This document shows, piece by piece, positions 8,782 through 17,627 of a stretch of DNA of 64,000 nucleotides (positions within the stretch are counted from its first letter, which is position 1; every line of letters begins with the position of its first letter). The notes below the pieces were generated by a model, which made no database searches, was not told where the DNA came from, and saw nothing but the letters and a program-made list of their open reading frames with translations. The position numbers were made by a program, and so were the translations under genes. The stretch comes from Virgibacillus doumboii (lineage in GTDB: Bacteria > Bacillota > Bacilli > Bacillales > Amphibacillaceae), in contig NZ_CADCWQ010000001.1 in assembly GCF_902806455.1 (NCBI RefSeq), forward strand, positions 1,488,001 to 1,552,000, given 5' to 3'.

Positions 8782-9391
8782 GGCTGTTTTCGTAAGTTAA
8801 GTTGCTTTTTTACTTCATTGTAGATATAAAATGCGCATTAACCGCCGCGAATGATCTCCGCTGCGGGCAGTCGCTTTCACACCTCCGGGTACCAAGGCGA
8901 CATCTGCTCAAAAAGTTCGTTTTCGCAGTGTCTTCATAGCCGCGGGCAACGCTTCAGCCTCCTCGGAAGAAAACCACTTCCTGCGGGGTCTTCAGCCGTT
9001 GGGACTGCGATTACTCGCCCCACCGAAAACCTTTTGCTTTTCCCGCAGGAGTCGACTGCCCTCCGCTCCAATCATACGCTGTTGTTATGTGCTAATCTAA
9101 AGGTTGTCTTAGGCTTATGATAACAGCAATTGAAACGTTATTCATCTAACCCAGCGAAGGAAATACATGCCCCTGCATCAGGGGTATGCCGACGTTGGCC
9201 TACAAGGCCGATTTTAGTCGGCCTTCCTTCTTACGGGAGCAGAGGCCTAGGTGAGACCACTGAGTGCGCCAGCACGAAGGGGGCTCATCAGCCGCCCACG
9301 GAAAGCGGAGTGTATTTCCGCAGCGGTGGTCCAACGCTCATATAAAGTTACTGCGCATAATCTATCTTTTGTGTCAAAAACAAAAACAGCC
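8782..9391. repeat. Mosaic interspersed repeat R1 (frame type I, long form)
   Basis: This 610-bp repeat fills the gap between holA and the rpsT terminator. It is bounded by GGCTGTTTT (8782) and AAAACAGCC (ending 9391), a 9-bp terminal inverted repeat. Inside are a first core with the stem GGGCAGTCG / CGACTGCCC, the inserted hairpin module (8877-8939), and a second core running from CCAGCGAAGGAAATAC to TATTTCCGCAGCGG near 9330. The second core contains hairpins such as CATGCCCCTGCATCAGGGG and AAGGCCGATTTTAGTCGGCC. Reading frames in it are fortuitous. No transposase is present. Confidence 0.9.
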
Positions 9392-9395
9392 AAAA

Positions 9396-9425
9396 TAAAA
9401 AACGATCCTTATCGGGGATCGTTTT
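9396..9425 (-). terminator. Terminator of rpsT
   Basis: On the minus strand AAAACGATCC / GGATCGTTTT (9399-9408 and 9416-9425 on plus) forms a 10-bp stem followed by T residues. It lies 30 bp past the rpsT stop and directly abuts R1. Confidence 0.85.
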
Positions 9426-9454
9426 GTTTATTATTAAAATATGCTTTTGTGTTT

Positions 9455-9721
9455 TTACGCACTCAATTCGTTTACTTTTTTAGATAAGCGTGATTTTTGG
9501 CGATTACCGTTATTTTCATGGATTACACCTTTTTGTACAGCTTTATCAATTTTCTTAATAGTTGTTTGTAATGCTTCTTTTGCATTTTCCACATCTTTTG
9601 CTTCAACTAATTTTTCAATGCGTTTGATTTGTGAACGCATATCTGATTTATATTGCAGATTTTGTTCATGTTTTGTTCTGTTTGTTTCCACTCGTTTGAT
9701 TGCAGATTTAATGTTGGCCAT
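9455..9721 (-). CDS. rpsT: Ribosomal protein S20
   Basis: The 88-aa protein starts MANIKSAIKRVETNRTKHEQN and ends RLSKKVNELSA. It is the small, lysine-rich, helical S20 that binds 16S rRNA early in 30S assembly. The ATG at 9721 is preceded by AGGAGGTG on the minus strand; an upstream in-frame start at 9745 would place that ribosome-binding site inside the gene. It is transcribed opposite to holA and gpr, as in B. subtilis. Confidence 0.97.
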   Translation of the reverse strand: MANIKSAIKRVETNRTKHEQNLQYKSDMRSQIKRIEKLVEAKDVENAKEALQTTIKKIDKAVQKGVIHENNGNRQKSRLSKKVNELSA

Positions 9722-9763
9722 TGTTTCACCTCCTAAATGTAACACCTTAAGATAACAAATTAT

Positions 9764-9792
9764 ATTTTACCAAACGCGTACAACCTATTCAA
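9764..9792 (-). promoter_or_regulatory. Sigma-A promoter of rpsT
   Basis: On the minus strand TTGAAT, a 17-bp spacer and TAAAAT (plus-strand 9787-9792 and 9764-9769) lie about 43 bp before the rpsT start. A hairpin CAACAGC/GCTGTTG (9790-9811) touches the -35 region. On the plus strand it is followed by T residues. Confidence 0.65.
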
Positions 9793-9882
9793 CAGCTTTA
9801 TTTTGCTGTTGTATTTTTTTAGCAGAAATAGTGAAGTCTATATATTGAAACAACTAATTAAGTGCGAAAGGGGAGTTTCAGA

Positions 9883-10977
9883 ATGGATGAAAATGAAGAA
9901 AGATACCAGGTGCGTACAGACCTCGCTGTAGAGGCAAAGGATATGTATGTTGAAAAGGAAGCTAAAGAGCAGGAGATAAAAGGTGTTACAACAAAAGAAA
10001 GAGAAGAAGATAATATAACTATTTCATATGTTGATATTGACGCTGAAGGCGAAAAACTTATTGGGAAAAAACCTGGATCATACGTTACGATTTATGCTGA
10101 TGGTGTGAAAAAGCAGGATACAAAGCGCCAGGAATCTGCTGCAAAAATATTTGCTAAGGAACTTGAGCAATTGCTCGAGAAGAACAATGTTCCCAATGAT
10201 GGGTACGGCTTAATAGTAGGACTTGGAAACTGGAATGTTACTCCGGATGCACTGGGTCCAATGACAGTGGAAAAAGTACTTGTCACAAGTCATCTGTTCA
10301 AGTTGGAACACGAGTCGGTCTCGGAAGGTTATCGTCCGGTTGCTGCGGTTACACCAGGGGTAATGGGTGTTACCGGAATGGAGACAAGTGATATTATTTT
10401 CGGGATTGTTGAAAAATTTAATCCGGATTTTGTCATAGCGGTTGATGCGCTTGCATCAAGGTCAATTGAACGTGTGAACGAGACAATCCAATTATCTGAT
10501 GCGGGGATTCATCCTGGTTCCGGAGTTGGCAATAAGCGTAAAGAATTAAGTCAGGATACATTGGGAATACCGGTTTTTGCGGTAGGAGTTCCGACTGTTG
10601 TTGATGCAGTGACGATTGCCAGCGATACAATTGATTTTATTTTGAAGCATTTTGGCAGGGAATTAAAAGAAAAAGATAATCCATCAAAATCACTGACACC
10701 AGCCGGATTAACATTTGGCGACAAAGAATTCACTGAAGAGGATTTGCCTGATGAAGAAAAACGCAAAACGTTTATGGGAATAGTAGGAGGTTTAACTGAA
10801 GAGGAGAAGCGGTCATTGATTAAAGAAGTACTGACACCAATAGGCCATAACTTGATGGTTACGCCTAAGGAAGTTGACGGTTTTATGAAGGATATGGGCA
10901 CATTGATTGCTAACGGGTTAAATGCTTGCTTGCATGAAACAGTTACTATCGAAAATTCTGCATCGTATACCAGGTGA
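9883..10977 (+). CDS. gpr: Germination protease GPR
   Basis: Endopeptidase that degrades the small acid-soluble spore proteins when spores germinate. The 364-aa zymogen begins [19 protein letters not shown]. The RTDLAVE segment resembles the autoprocessing and SASP-cleavage site, so about 15 residues should be removed on activation. Family blocks [35 protein letters not shown] and [16 protein letters not shown] are intact. ATG 9883 follows AAAGGGGAG; a GTG at 9862 is in frame but lies before that site. It is the marker that the organism makes endospores. Confidence 0.97.
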   Translation: MDENEERYQVRTDLAVEAKDMYVEKEAKEQEIKGVTTKEREEDNITISYVDIDAEGEKLIGKKPGSYVTIYADGVKKQDTKRQESAAKIFAKELEQLLEKNNVPNDGYGLIVGLGNWNVTPDALGPMTVEKVLVTSHLFKLEHESVSEGYRPVAAVTPGVMGVTGMETSDIIFGIVEKFNPDFVIAVDALASRSIERVNETIQLSDAGIHPGSGVGNKRKELSQDTLGIPVFAVGVPTVVDAVTIASDTIDFILKHFGRELKEKDNPSKSLTPAGLTFGDKEFTEEDLPDEEKRKTFMGIVGGLTEEEKRSLIKEVLTPIGHNLMVTPKEVDGFMKDMGTLIANGLNACLHETVTIENSASYTR

Positions 10978-11027
10978 TCTAACACTCATGTAAAACTCTA
11001 TCAATTTTCTGAAATTAAAAGAATTAG

Positions 11028-11056
11028 TTCTATCTTTTGAAGTTATTTCATAGATT
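11028..11056 (+). promoter_or_regulatory. Possible sigma-E-like promoter of spoIIP
   Basis: TTCTATC, 14-bp spacer, CATAGATT (11049-11056), 35 bp before spoIIP. The -10 part resembles the sigma-E CATACAAT form; the -35 match is weak. Offered because spoIIP is known to be sporulation-controlled. Confidence 0.3.
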
Positions 11057-11090
11057 CTATCATTAAGAAATACTTCAAAGGGGTGGAACA

Positions 11091-12281
11091 ATGTATCTCG
11101 GGAATAAACCATCAAACCGAAATAAGAAGGTATTTAATCACGTATATAAAAAAAGTGGAATTTATTTAATATGTGTGATTATCCTGTTCATTTTTATCGG
11201 TTTATTAACTACAGCAGCACCTGCCTACCGATTTTCGTCTGAGAGAATAACCGATTGGACCAGTGACCTTGAGAGTTCCACCTTTTTATACCTTATGGGA
11301 ATGGAAAACCGGGCATTTCAGGAAGCATATCCAGATGACAAATCAGTACCGAATTTGTCAAACATGATCTTTCAAATGGCAACGAGTATCAAGCCAAGTG
11401 ATACAAGAAGCTTGTTGGGACGGGAATTACCTGGACTTTCAACCTTCGAGAGTGAAATTATTGTTGCTGGAGAGGGAACGAATTATACAAATTTACCGTT
11501 TGAATCAGCGCCGCCACTTGATGAAATTTTAAAAGATAGGGAAGCGGTTGTTGAAGAATCGGACGATTCCGAGGGTGAAAAGGAGGAACAGAAACAGGAC
11601 AAGGATCAAAATAAACCGAGCACCGGTGATAGAAATGTTGTGTTTATCTATAACACACATAATAGAGAATCATTTTTGCCTCATTTGCCTGATGTGACAG
11701 ATCCGGATTTGGCTCAGCACGGCGAAGTGAATATAACTAAAGTCAGTGACCGGTTTGCAAAAAGTCTTGAGGATAGCGGTATTGGTACGAGTGTTGATAA
11801 TACAGATATCATGAAGATTTTAAATAAAAATGGATGGAATTATTCTCAATCCTATACTGCGTCGCGAAAAGTTGTTAAGGAAGCATTTTCTTCGAATGAT
11901 GATATTCAGTATGTATTTGATTTGCATCGTGATTCACAGCCACGTAATAAAACGACTACAGAAATTAAAGGGAAATCATATGCAAGAATTGCGTTTGTCG
12001 TAGGAGCGGAATATGCAAGTTACGAAAAAAATCTTGCATTAGCAAATGACCTACATTATCTTATTGAAGAAAAGTATCCTGGCTTAAGCAGGGGTGTGTT
12101 TGAGAAAAAAGGTCCCAGAAGTAATGGTGTGTACAATCAGGATTTATCACAAAATTCACTCGTAATTGAATTTGGCGGAGTCGGTAATAACCTGAAAGAA
12201 TTATATCGCACTGCAGATGCAGTTGCAGAGGTATTCAGTGAATTTTACTGGGATGCTGAGAAAGTAAATAAAAACCGATAG
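11091..12281 (+). CDS. spoIIP: Stage II sporulation protein P, cell-wall hydrolase
   Basis: Amidase/endopeptidase that works with SpoIID and SpoIIM to strip septal peptidoglycan during engulfment. The 396-aa protein has one N-terminal membrane segment (about 23-45), an acidic linker near 150-175 rich in Glu, Asp and Gln, and a C-terminal catalytic domain. Zinc-site motifs are visible: IYNTHNRESFLPHL, VFDLHRDSQPR and LVIEFGGVGNN. The ATG follows AAAGGGGTGG. Position between gpr and a yqxA-like gene matches B. subtilis. Confidence 0.96.
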   Translation: MYLGNKPSNRNKKVFNHVYKKSGIYLICVIILFIFIGLLTTAAPAYRFSSERITDWTSDLESSTFLYLMGMENRAFQEAYPDDKSVPNLSNMIFQMATSIKPSDTRSLLGRELPGLSTFESEIIVAGEGTNYTNLPFESAPPLDEILKDREAVVEESDDSEGEKEEQKQDKDQNKPSTGDRNVVFIYNTHNRESFLPHLPDVTDPDLAQHGEVNITKVSDRFAKSLEDSGIGTSVDNTDIMKILNKNGWNYSQSYTASRKVVKEAFSSNDDIQYVFDLHRDSQPRNKTTTEIKGKSYARIAFVVGAEYASYEKNLALANDLHYLIEEKYPGLSRGVFEKKGPRSNGVYNQDLSQNSLVIEFGGVGNNLKELYRTADAVAEVFSEFYWDAEKVNKNR

Positions 12282-12292
12282 GAGGAATAAGC

Positions 12293-12607
12293 ATGCGTTC
12301 CCTGATTGTTCTTTTATTACTTGCAGTGTTTTTTTTAACAGGGTTGGTAGTAGGAATGGACCGTGAACAAAATGCGATGGATGCATCCCAGAATACCGAG
12401 AAAACGTCAGTTCAGGATAAAATGCAAGAAGCCCAGGAAGTACAGGAAGTAATGGTAGTAGAGCAAACTTCGAATAAAAGTGTTCAGACAGAAGATGCAC
12501 CAATGAATTTAACACAAAAAGCAGCAATGTTTCTGGAAGACGTTGTCGGCGGGATCTATGAAATGATTGTCGGCATGCTTTATCAGGTTGTTCAATTGTT
12601 TTTCTAG
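12293..12607 (+). CDS. yqxA: YqxA-like small membrane-anchored protein
   Basis: A 104-aa protein with an N-terminal hydrophobic segment (about 3-21), a polar Gln/Glu-rich middle (25-70) and a hydrophobic C-terminal helix (MAAMFLEDVVGGIYEMIVG-like region, about 80-104). It starts 11 bp after spoIIP with GGAGGAA before the ATG. B. subtilis has yqxA (DUF3679) at this place; size and layout fit, but I recognise it by position more than by sequence. It is probably co-expressed with spoIIP. Function unknown. Confidence 0.65.
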   Translation: MRSLIVLLLLAVFFLTGLVVGMDREQNAMDASQNTEKTSVQDKMQEAQEVQEVMVVEQTSNKSVQTEDAPMNLTQKAAMFLEDVVGGIYEMIVGMLYQVVQLFF

Positions 12608-12615
12608 TCTATATA

Positions 12616-13062
12616 GGATTTTTCGTAAAATATGTTGATTAGTATAAATCATAGTTGATATAAATTGCGACGTAACTTTATATAATGTTAGTCCGCCGCT
12701 GCGGAAATACACTTCGTTTTCCGTGGGCGGCTGATGAGCCTCTCCGTGCTAGTCGCACTGCGAGTCTCACCTAGGCCTTTGCTCCCGTAAGAAGGAAGGC
12801 CGACTAAAATCGGCCTTGTCGGCCAACGTCGGCATACCCCTGATGCAGGGGCATGTATTTCCTCCGCTGGGTTAGATGAATAACACTGCACTAGCTGTTA
12901 TCATAGGCAAAAGGCAAATTTAGATTATAAAATAACAACAGCGTTTGATTGGAGCGGAGGGCAGTCGACTCCCGCGGAAAGCGACTGCCCGTAGCGGAAA
13001 TCAAACGCGGCGGTTACGTCGCAGTTTATATCGACTTCACAAAACTTGAATAAAACACAGTC
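12616..13062. repeat. Mosaic interspersed repeat R2 (frame type I, shortened, inverted)
   Basis: About 447 bp, in the opposite orientation to R1 and R5. Left end GGATTTTTCGTA; the pair TGCGACGTAAC / GTTACGTCGCA frames the inside (near 12665 and 13012). It keeps the second core with its CCCCTGATGCAGGGG and GGCCGACTAAAATCGGCC hairpins. The first core is reduced to a bare hairpin: arms 12941-12967 and 12982-13008 (GCGTTTGATT / AATCAAACGC and GGGCAGTCG / CGACTGCCC) around a 14-bp loop. The hairpin module of the long copies is missing. Confidence 0.88.
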
Positions 13063-13096
13063 CCTCCAAAACCTGCCTATCCCTCCCTTCTACTAA

Positions 13097-13178
13097 TATA
13101 ATCGAATTACAGAAGCAAAAGGTGGCAGAAATTTTATTAAAAAATATGCCACTTTTTTTTGATTCACTTACGATTATA
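13097..13178. repeat. Palindromic element P1 (82 bp)
   Basis: Outer inverted repeat TATAATCG (13097-13104) / CGATTATA (13171-13178), inner arms AAAAGGTGGCA / TGCCACTTTT around an A/T-rich loop. A second copy is at 62852-62932. Both follow a mosaic repeat and precede a gene 150-160 bp downstream. The inner hairpin with its T-run could also terminate transcription. Confidence 0.7.
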
Positions 13179-13238
13179 GAAGTGAAGAGGATGGAAAAAA
13201 CACGCTCCATTAAATTTGGCTGCTCACTCTCATAGTTC

Positions 13239-13267
13239 TTGAATGTATCTGTCGCAATTGCTATAAT
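13239..13267 (+). promoter_or_regulatory. Sigma-A promoter of lepA
   Basis: TTGAAT (13239-13244), 17-bp spacer, extended -10 TGCTATAAT with TATAAT at 13262-13267, 72 bp before lepA. A second TATAAT at 13302-13307 has TTGACG 20 bp upstream and may be another start. Confidence 0.7.
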
Positions 13268-13339
13268 CCTAGTTATTGACGTCTTAAATTTGCACTTTTA
13301 CTATAATAGGTAGAAGACACGTAGGAGTGAGCATCACTA

Positions 13340-15148
13340 ATGGTGAAAAATCAAAGCAATGTACGTAATTTTTCAATTATAGCTCATATCGATCATGGAA
13401 AGTCTACTTTAGCTGATCGAATTCTGGAAAATACAAAAGCATTAACACAACGTGAGATGAAAGAACAATTTCTTGATGCGATGGATTTGGAACGTGAGCG
13501 TGGTATTACAATAAAATTAAATGCTGTTCAGCTCCATTATGAAAATAAGGATGGAGAGGACTATACATTCCACTTAATTGATACACCAGGACATGTCGAT
13601 TTTACATATGAAGTATCCAGAAGTCTTGCGGCATGTGAAGGTGCAATATTAGTTGTCGATGCAGCCCAGGGAATCGAAGCACAAACATTAGCGAACGTTT
13701 ATCTGGCTTTGGATAATGATCTGGAAATAATCCCCGTTATCAATAAAATAGACCTGCCCAATGCTGATCCTGAACGAGTTGCTGAAGAACTGGAGGACGT
13801 AATTGGCATCGATAAAGATGATGTTATTTTAGCATCAGCAAAAGATAATATTGGTGTTCCAGAAATTCTTGAGCGTATTGTAACAGATATACCTGCCCCG
13901 GCGGGTGAACCGGAAGAACCGTTAAAAGCACTAATTTTTGATTCATTATATGACCCTTATCGTGGCGTAATTGCTTACGTGTGTATAAAAGAAGGTTCGG
14001 TTAAAGTCGGGGACAAAATAAAAATGATGGCAAATGATAAAGAGTTTGAAGTCAATGAAGTTGGTGTATTTACACCAAAACCGGTCGCTAAAGACGGATT
14101 AACGGTTGGTGATGTAGGCTTCCTGACAGCATCCATCAAAAACGTAGGTGACTCCCGAGTCGGGGATACTATTACACTTGCAAATAATCCAGCCGTCAAT
14201 CCACTTCCGGGCTATCGCCGTCTGAACCCTATGGTGTTCTGCGGGATGTTCCCAATCGATTCCAATAAATATAATGACTTACGTGAAGCATTGGAGCGCC
14301 TGGAATTAAATGATTCGTCATTACAATATGAAGCAGAAACTTCACAGGCTTTGGGATTCGGGTTCCGCTGCGGATTCCTGGGATTATTGCATATGGAAAT
14401 TATCCAGGAAAGAATTGAACGTGAATTTAATATTGACTTAATTACAACTGCACCAAGTGTTATTTATGAAGTGGAACAAACAAATGACGAAATAATTGAA
14501 GTAGATAATCCGTCGGTTATGCCGGATCCACAGTTGGTTAAAGAAATCCGTGAACCTTTTGTAAAGGCAACCATTATGGTGCCGAACGAATATGTTGGTG
14601 CTGTTATGGAAATCGCTCAAAAGAAACGCGGACAGTTTGTCGATATGGAGTATCTGGATGATATCCGGGTAAATGTTGTGTACAAAATTCCATTATCCGA
14701 AATTGTATATGATTTCTTCGACCAGTTAAAATCACAGACGAAAGGGTATGCATCGTTTGATTATGATTTAATCGGCTATCATCAGTCAAATCTTGTAAAA
14801 ATGGATATACTGCTGAATGGTGAGACAATTGACGCCCTGTCGTTTATTGTTCATCGTGATTTTGCGTACGAGCGGGGAAAACATATTGTTGAAAAACTGA
14901 AAGAACTAATCCCGAGGCAGCAATTTGAAGTTCCTGTTCAGGCGGCAATAGGGAATAAAATTATTGCGCGATCTACAATCAAAGCAATGAAGAAAAATGT
15001 TTTATCCAAATGCTACGGTGGAGATATTTCAAGAAAACGAAAACTGTTGGAGAAGCAAAAAGAAGGTAAAAAGCGCATGAAGATGGTGGGGTCAGTAGAG
15101 GTCCCGCAAGAGGCGTTTATGGCGGTATTGCAAATGAATGATGATTAA
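13340..15148 (+). CDS. lepA: Elongation factor 4 (LepA), back-translocating GTPase
   Basis: Ribosome-dependent GTPase that can reverse translocation and help initiation. At 602 aa it has the family length. GTPase motifs are G1 AHIDHGKS (15-22), G3 DTPGH and G4 NKID; EF-G-like domains follow, then the LepA-specific C-terminus with [22 protein letters not shown] 13340 follows TAGGAGTGAGC. It leads the lepA-hemW-hrcA region as in B. subtilis. Confidence 0.98.
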   Translation: MVKNQSNVRNFSIIAHIDHGKSTLADRILENTKALTQREMKEQFLDAMDLERERGITIKLNAVQLHYENKDGEDYTFHLIDTPGHVDFTYEVSRSLAACEGAILVVDAAQGIEAQTLANVYLALDNDLEIIPVINKIDLPNADPERVAEELEDVIGIDKDDVILASAKDNIGVPEILERIVTDIPAPAGEPEEPLKALIFDSLYDPYRGVIAYVCIKEGSVKVGDKIKMMANDKEFEVNEVGVFTPKPVAKDGLTVGDVGFLTASIKNVGDSRVGDTITLANNPAVNPLPGYRRLNPMVFCGMFPIDSNKYNDLREALERLELNDSSLQYEAETSQALGFGFRCGFLGLLHMEIIQERIEREFNIDLITTAPSVIYEVEQTNDEIIEVDNPSVMPDPQLVKEIREPFVKATIMVPNEYVGAVMEIAQKKRGQFVDMEYLDDIRVNVVYKIPLSEIVYDFFDQLKSQTKGYASFDYDLIGYHQSNLVKMDILLNGETIDALSFIVHRDFAYERGKHIVEKLKELIPRQQFEVPVQAAIGNKIIARSTIKAMKKNVLSKCYGGDISRKRKLLEKQKEGKKRMKMVGSVEVPQEAFMAVLQMNDD

Positions 15149-15180
15149 ATATTTTTAATGGAGAGGGAGGACTTTAGCAT

Positions 15181-15231
15181 TTGTACGCTTTAGTTTTATC
15201 CCTTTTCTTCATGCAGAGGAGAACATTATGA
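15181..15231 (+). CDS. Possible 16-residue upstream ORF overlapping the hemW start
   Basis: TTG 15181 follows GAGAGGGAGG (15160-15170) and opens 16 codons reading MYALVLSLFFMQRRTL. Its TGA (15229-15231) overlaps the hemW ATG (15228-15230). The good ribosome-binding site otherwise has no gene, so this may be a translated leader coupled to hemW. It is short and hydrophobic and could be chance. Confidence 0.3.
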   Translation: MYALVLSLFFMQRRTL

Positions 15232-16388
15232 AAGCTAAATCAGTTTATATTCATATTCCATTTTGTCAGCAAATCTGTCACTATTGTGATTTTACGAAGT
15301 TTTTTTATAATGAAAAGCTTGCAACAGAATACATTGAAGCACTTACAAATGAAATAAATACAAATATTCATGATACCAATAATAAGGTAAATACTATTTT
15401 TATCGGCGGGGGAACACCAACTGCATTAAACATGGACCAATTGACGTCTTTAATGCAACTGATTGAGAAAAAATTCGATATTGAAAATTGTACTGAATTT
15501 ACCATTGAAACGAATCCTGGTGACCTTGACGAAGAAAAAATAAAACTGCTTAAAAGCTATGGGGTAAACCGGATTTCATTAGGTGTACAGGTGTTTGATG
15601 ATGCGATGCTTGAAGAGTTGGGGCGCCTGCACAAGGTGAAGGACGTGTATCGAACGATTAATCAACTCCGGCAGCATGGTTTTTATAATATTAGCATTGA
15701 TCTTATTTATGCGTTGCCGAATCAGACGTTGGAGCAGTTTAAAAATACGCTCGATGAAGCAATTTCGTTTGATTTGCCGCATTACTCAACCTATGCCTTA
15801 CAAATTGAACCAAAAACAATCTTCTACCAACGACATAAAAAAGGTAAGCTTCACCGTCCGCCACAGGAAGATGAAGTCCAAATGTACGAGCTTTTAAAAA
15901 ATACCATGCGCTCAAATGGCGTGAATCAATATGAAATCAGTAACTTTGCAAAAGAAGGATATGAAAGTCAGCATAACTTGACCTACTGGAATAATGACTT
16001 TTATTACGGGTTTGGTGCAGGGGCTCATGGCTATCTCCCTCGCAGGCGAACAGGAAATATACGACCATTACCGGCTTATGTAAAACAGGCAATGAATACT
16101 GGCCGGCCTATATTAAATACAGACGAAATCGGTTTAAAAGAAATGATTGAAGAAGAAATGTTTCTCGGTTTACGCAAGATGAACGGAATTAACAAGAAGC
16201 ATTTTTATGATAAATTCGGTTTCTCTTTTGAAACATTATATAAAGATAAAATTTCCAATCTTATTAAGAAAGGCTGGTTGACAGAGGATACTGAAAATAT
16301 CTTTTTGACGGATCAGGGAATGTTATTCGGGAACGACGTATTTGCGCAATTTTTACTGGGGGATAATGATTTAAAACATGTTCGTTGA
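15228..16388 (+). CDS. hemW: Radical SAM heme chaperone HemW
   Basis: A 386-aa radical SAM protein. The cluster motif is C-x3-C-x2-C: Cys13, Cys17 and Cys20 in PFCQQICHYCDF. GGGTPTAL and ETNPGDL follow as SAM-binding elements, and a HemN_C-like domain closes the protein. The single-residue spacing after CHYCDF, with no fourth cysteine, and the missing N-terminal extension mark HemW rather than coproporphyrinogen dehydrogenase HemN. HemW inserts heme into respiratory proteins. The ATG follows AGAGGAGA. Its stop overlaps the -35 of the hrcA promoter. Confidence 0.93.
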   Translation: MKAKSVYIHIPFCQQICHYCDFTKFFYNEKLATEYIEALTNEINTNIHDTNNKVNTIFIGGGTPTALNMDQLTSLMQLIEKKFDIENCTEFTIETNPGDLDEEKIKLLKSYGVNRISLGVQVFDDAMLEELGRLHKVKDVYRTINQLRQHGFYNISIDLIYALPNQTLEQFKNTLDEAISFDLPHYSTYALQIEPKTIFYQRHKKGKLHRPPQEDEVQMYELLKNTMRSNGVNQYEISNFAKEGYESQHNLTYWNNDFYYGFGAGAHGYLPRRRTGNIRPLPAYVKQAMNTGRPILNTDEIGLKEMIEEEMFLGLRKMNGINKKHFYDKFGFSFETLYKDKISNLIKKGWLTEDTENIFLTDQGMLFGNDVFAQFLLGDNDLKHVR

Positions 16389-16413
16389 CAAAAAAATAAG
16401 GATTTGATAATTT
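16385..16413 (+). promoter_or_regulatory. Sigma-A promoter of the hrcA operon
   Basis: TTGACA (16385-16390) overlaps the hemW stop codon. A -10 of GATAAT (16406-16411) lies 15 bp on, or TAATTT (16408-16413) 17 bp on. CIRCE begins 11-13 bp downstream, at the expected start of transcription. Confidence 0.65.
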
Positions 16414-16423
16414 ATTATTAGCA

Positions 16424-16450
16424 TTAGCACTCGGTAAGCAAGAGTGCTAA
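16424..16450 (+). promoter_or_regulatory. CIRCE operator (HrcA binding site)
   Basis: A perfect 9-9-9 inverted repeat: TTAGCACTC (16424-16432), 9-bp spacer, GAGTGCTAA (16442-16450). HrcA binds this element and represses the hrcA-grpE-dnaK-dnaJ operon. It ends 14 bp before the hrcA start. Confidence 0.98.
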
Positions 16451-16464
16451 CAGAGGTGATCATC

Positions 16465-17496
16465 ATGTTAACAGAAAGGCAATTATTGATTTTACAGGTC
16501 ATTATTGATGATTTCATCGAATCGGCACAACCAGTAGGATCACGTGCCATTTCCAAAAAAGAAAATATGGATTTCAGTTCTGCCACAATCAGAAATGAGA
16601 TGGCTGATTTGGAAGATATGGGCTTTTTGGAAAAAACGCACTCATCTTCTGGGCGGATTCCTTCTGAAAAAGGATATCGCTACTATGTCGATCATCTAGT
16701 CTCTCCACAAGTTGCAGAAGGTGATATAAAATTAATTAGAAACGTAATACAGGATGGTTTTTTCGAGTTTGAACAAATTGTCCAAAAGTCTGCAGAAGTT
16801 CTTTCTGATATCACAAATTATACCTCCATCATTTTAGGACCGGAAGTATTTGAAACCAAATTGAAGCAGTTGCAAATAGTAACACTGTCACCACAGACTG
16901 CTGTGGCAATATTGGTTACTAATACAGGACATGTTGAACATCGTTCGTTTTCAATACCTGAAGAAATAAGTTCTTCGGATTTGGAAAAAATGGTTAATAT
17001 ATTAAACGACCGGTTACATGGTGTTCCGATTATACAGCTGCCGGAAAAGTTAAACACGGAAATTGTTGATCTGATGAACAAATATATTACTGACTTTGAA
17101 AAATCATATGATTATTTGAAAGCTGCGTTTTTTAACGATCATCCAGTGAAACTTTATTTTGGCGGTAAAACGAACATACTTATGCAGCCCGAGTTCAGGG
17201 ATATTGAGAAAGTTCGGTCATTTTATTCCATGATTGAAAAGGAAGATGAAATAGCCAAACTGCTAAAAGATACTTCCAATGGGATTAAAGTAACAATCGG
17301 TCACGAAAATAAAGTGGATGCCATCAAAGATTTGAGCCTGATAACAGCAACTTATCAGTTAAATGAAGAGCAGATGGGAACAATCGCTTTGCTTGGTCCT
17401 ACGCGAATGGAATATAAAAGGGTAATTAATTTATTAAATGTGTTATCACACGAGATGTCAGATGCATTGTATTTGTGGTATAAAAATAATGAATAG
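16465..17496 (+). CDS. hrcA: Heat-shock repressor HrcA
   Basis: Represses class I heat-shock genes by binding CIRCE; its activity depends on GroEL. The 343-aa protein starts MLTERQLLILQVIIDDFIES and has an N-terminal winged-helix domain with SSATIRNEMADLEDMGFLEKTHSSSGRIPSEKGYR-type recognition segment (about 40-75), then a GAF-like domain and dimerisation region. ATG 16465 follows AGAGGTGAT. A GTG at 16444 is in frame but lies inside CIRCE, so it was not chosen. Confidence 0.97.
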   Translation: MLTERQLLILQVIIDDFIESAQPVGSRAISKKENMDFSSATIRNEMADLEDMGFLEKTHSSSGRIPSEKGYRYYVDHLVSPQVAEGDIKLIRNVIQDGFFEFEQIVQKSAEVLSDITNYTSIILGPEVFETKLKQLQIVTLSPQTAVAILVTNTGHVEHRSFSIPEEISSSDLEKMVNILNDRLHGVPIIQLPEKLNTEIVDLMNKYITDFEKSYDYLKAAFFNDHPVKLYFGGKTNILMQPEFRDIEKVRSFYSMIEKEDEIAKLLKDTSNGIKVTIGHENKVDAIKDLSLITATYQLNEEQMGTIALLGPTRMEYKRVINLLNVLSHEMSDALYLWYKNNE

Positions 17497-17627
17497 TTAA
17501 GTCTCTATAGGAAGTATCTATCAGATGGGAGGCTTTTCTCATCACTTCTTTATGTCTTTTTGTTTCATTAACTATTGCTTTCATGATATATTCTTACATG
17601 GCAATTTCATAATAGGAGGTGGCAGGA

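Noticed and set aside
8851..9345. Open frames of 71-89 codons in R1, with close twins in R5 at 35755-36281
   Set aside because: They lie wholly inside the repeat, are the translated form of its hairpins (SRFHTSGYQGDICSKSSFSQ), have no ribosome-binding sites and occur in several frames. Such frames are likely to be mis-annotated as conserved hypothetical proteins.
8782..9391. Insertion sequence with transposase
   Set aside because: No reading frame in any repeat copy resembles a transposase, and there is no clear target duplication; the elements are too short and hairpin-rich.
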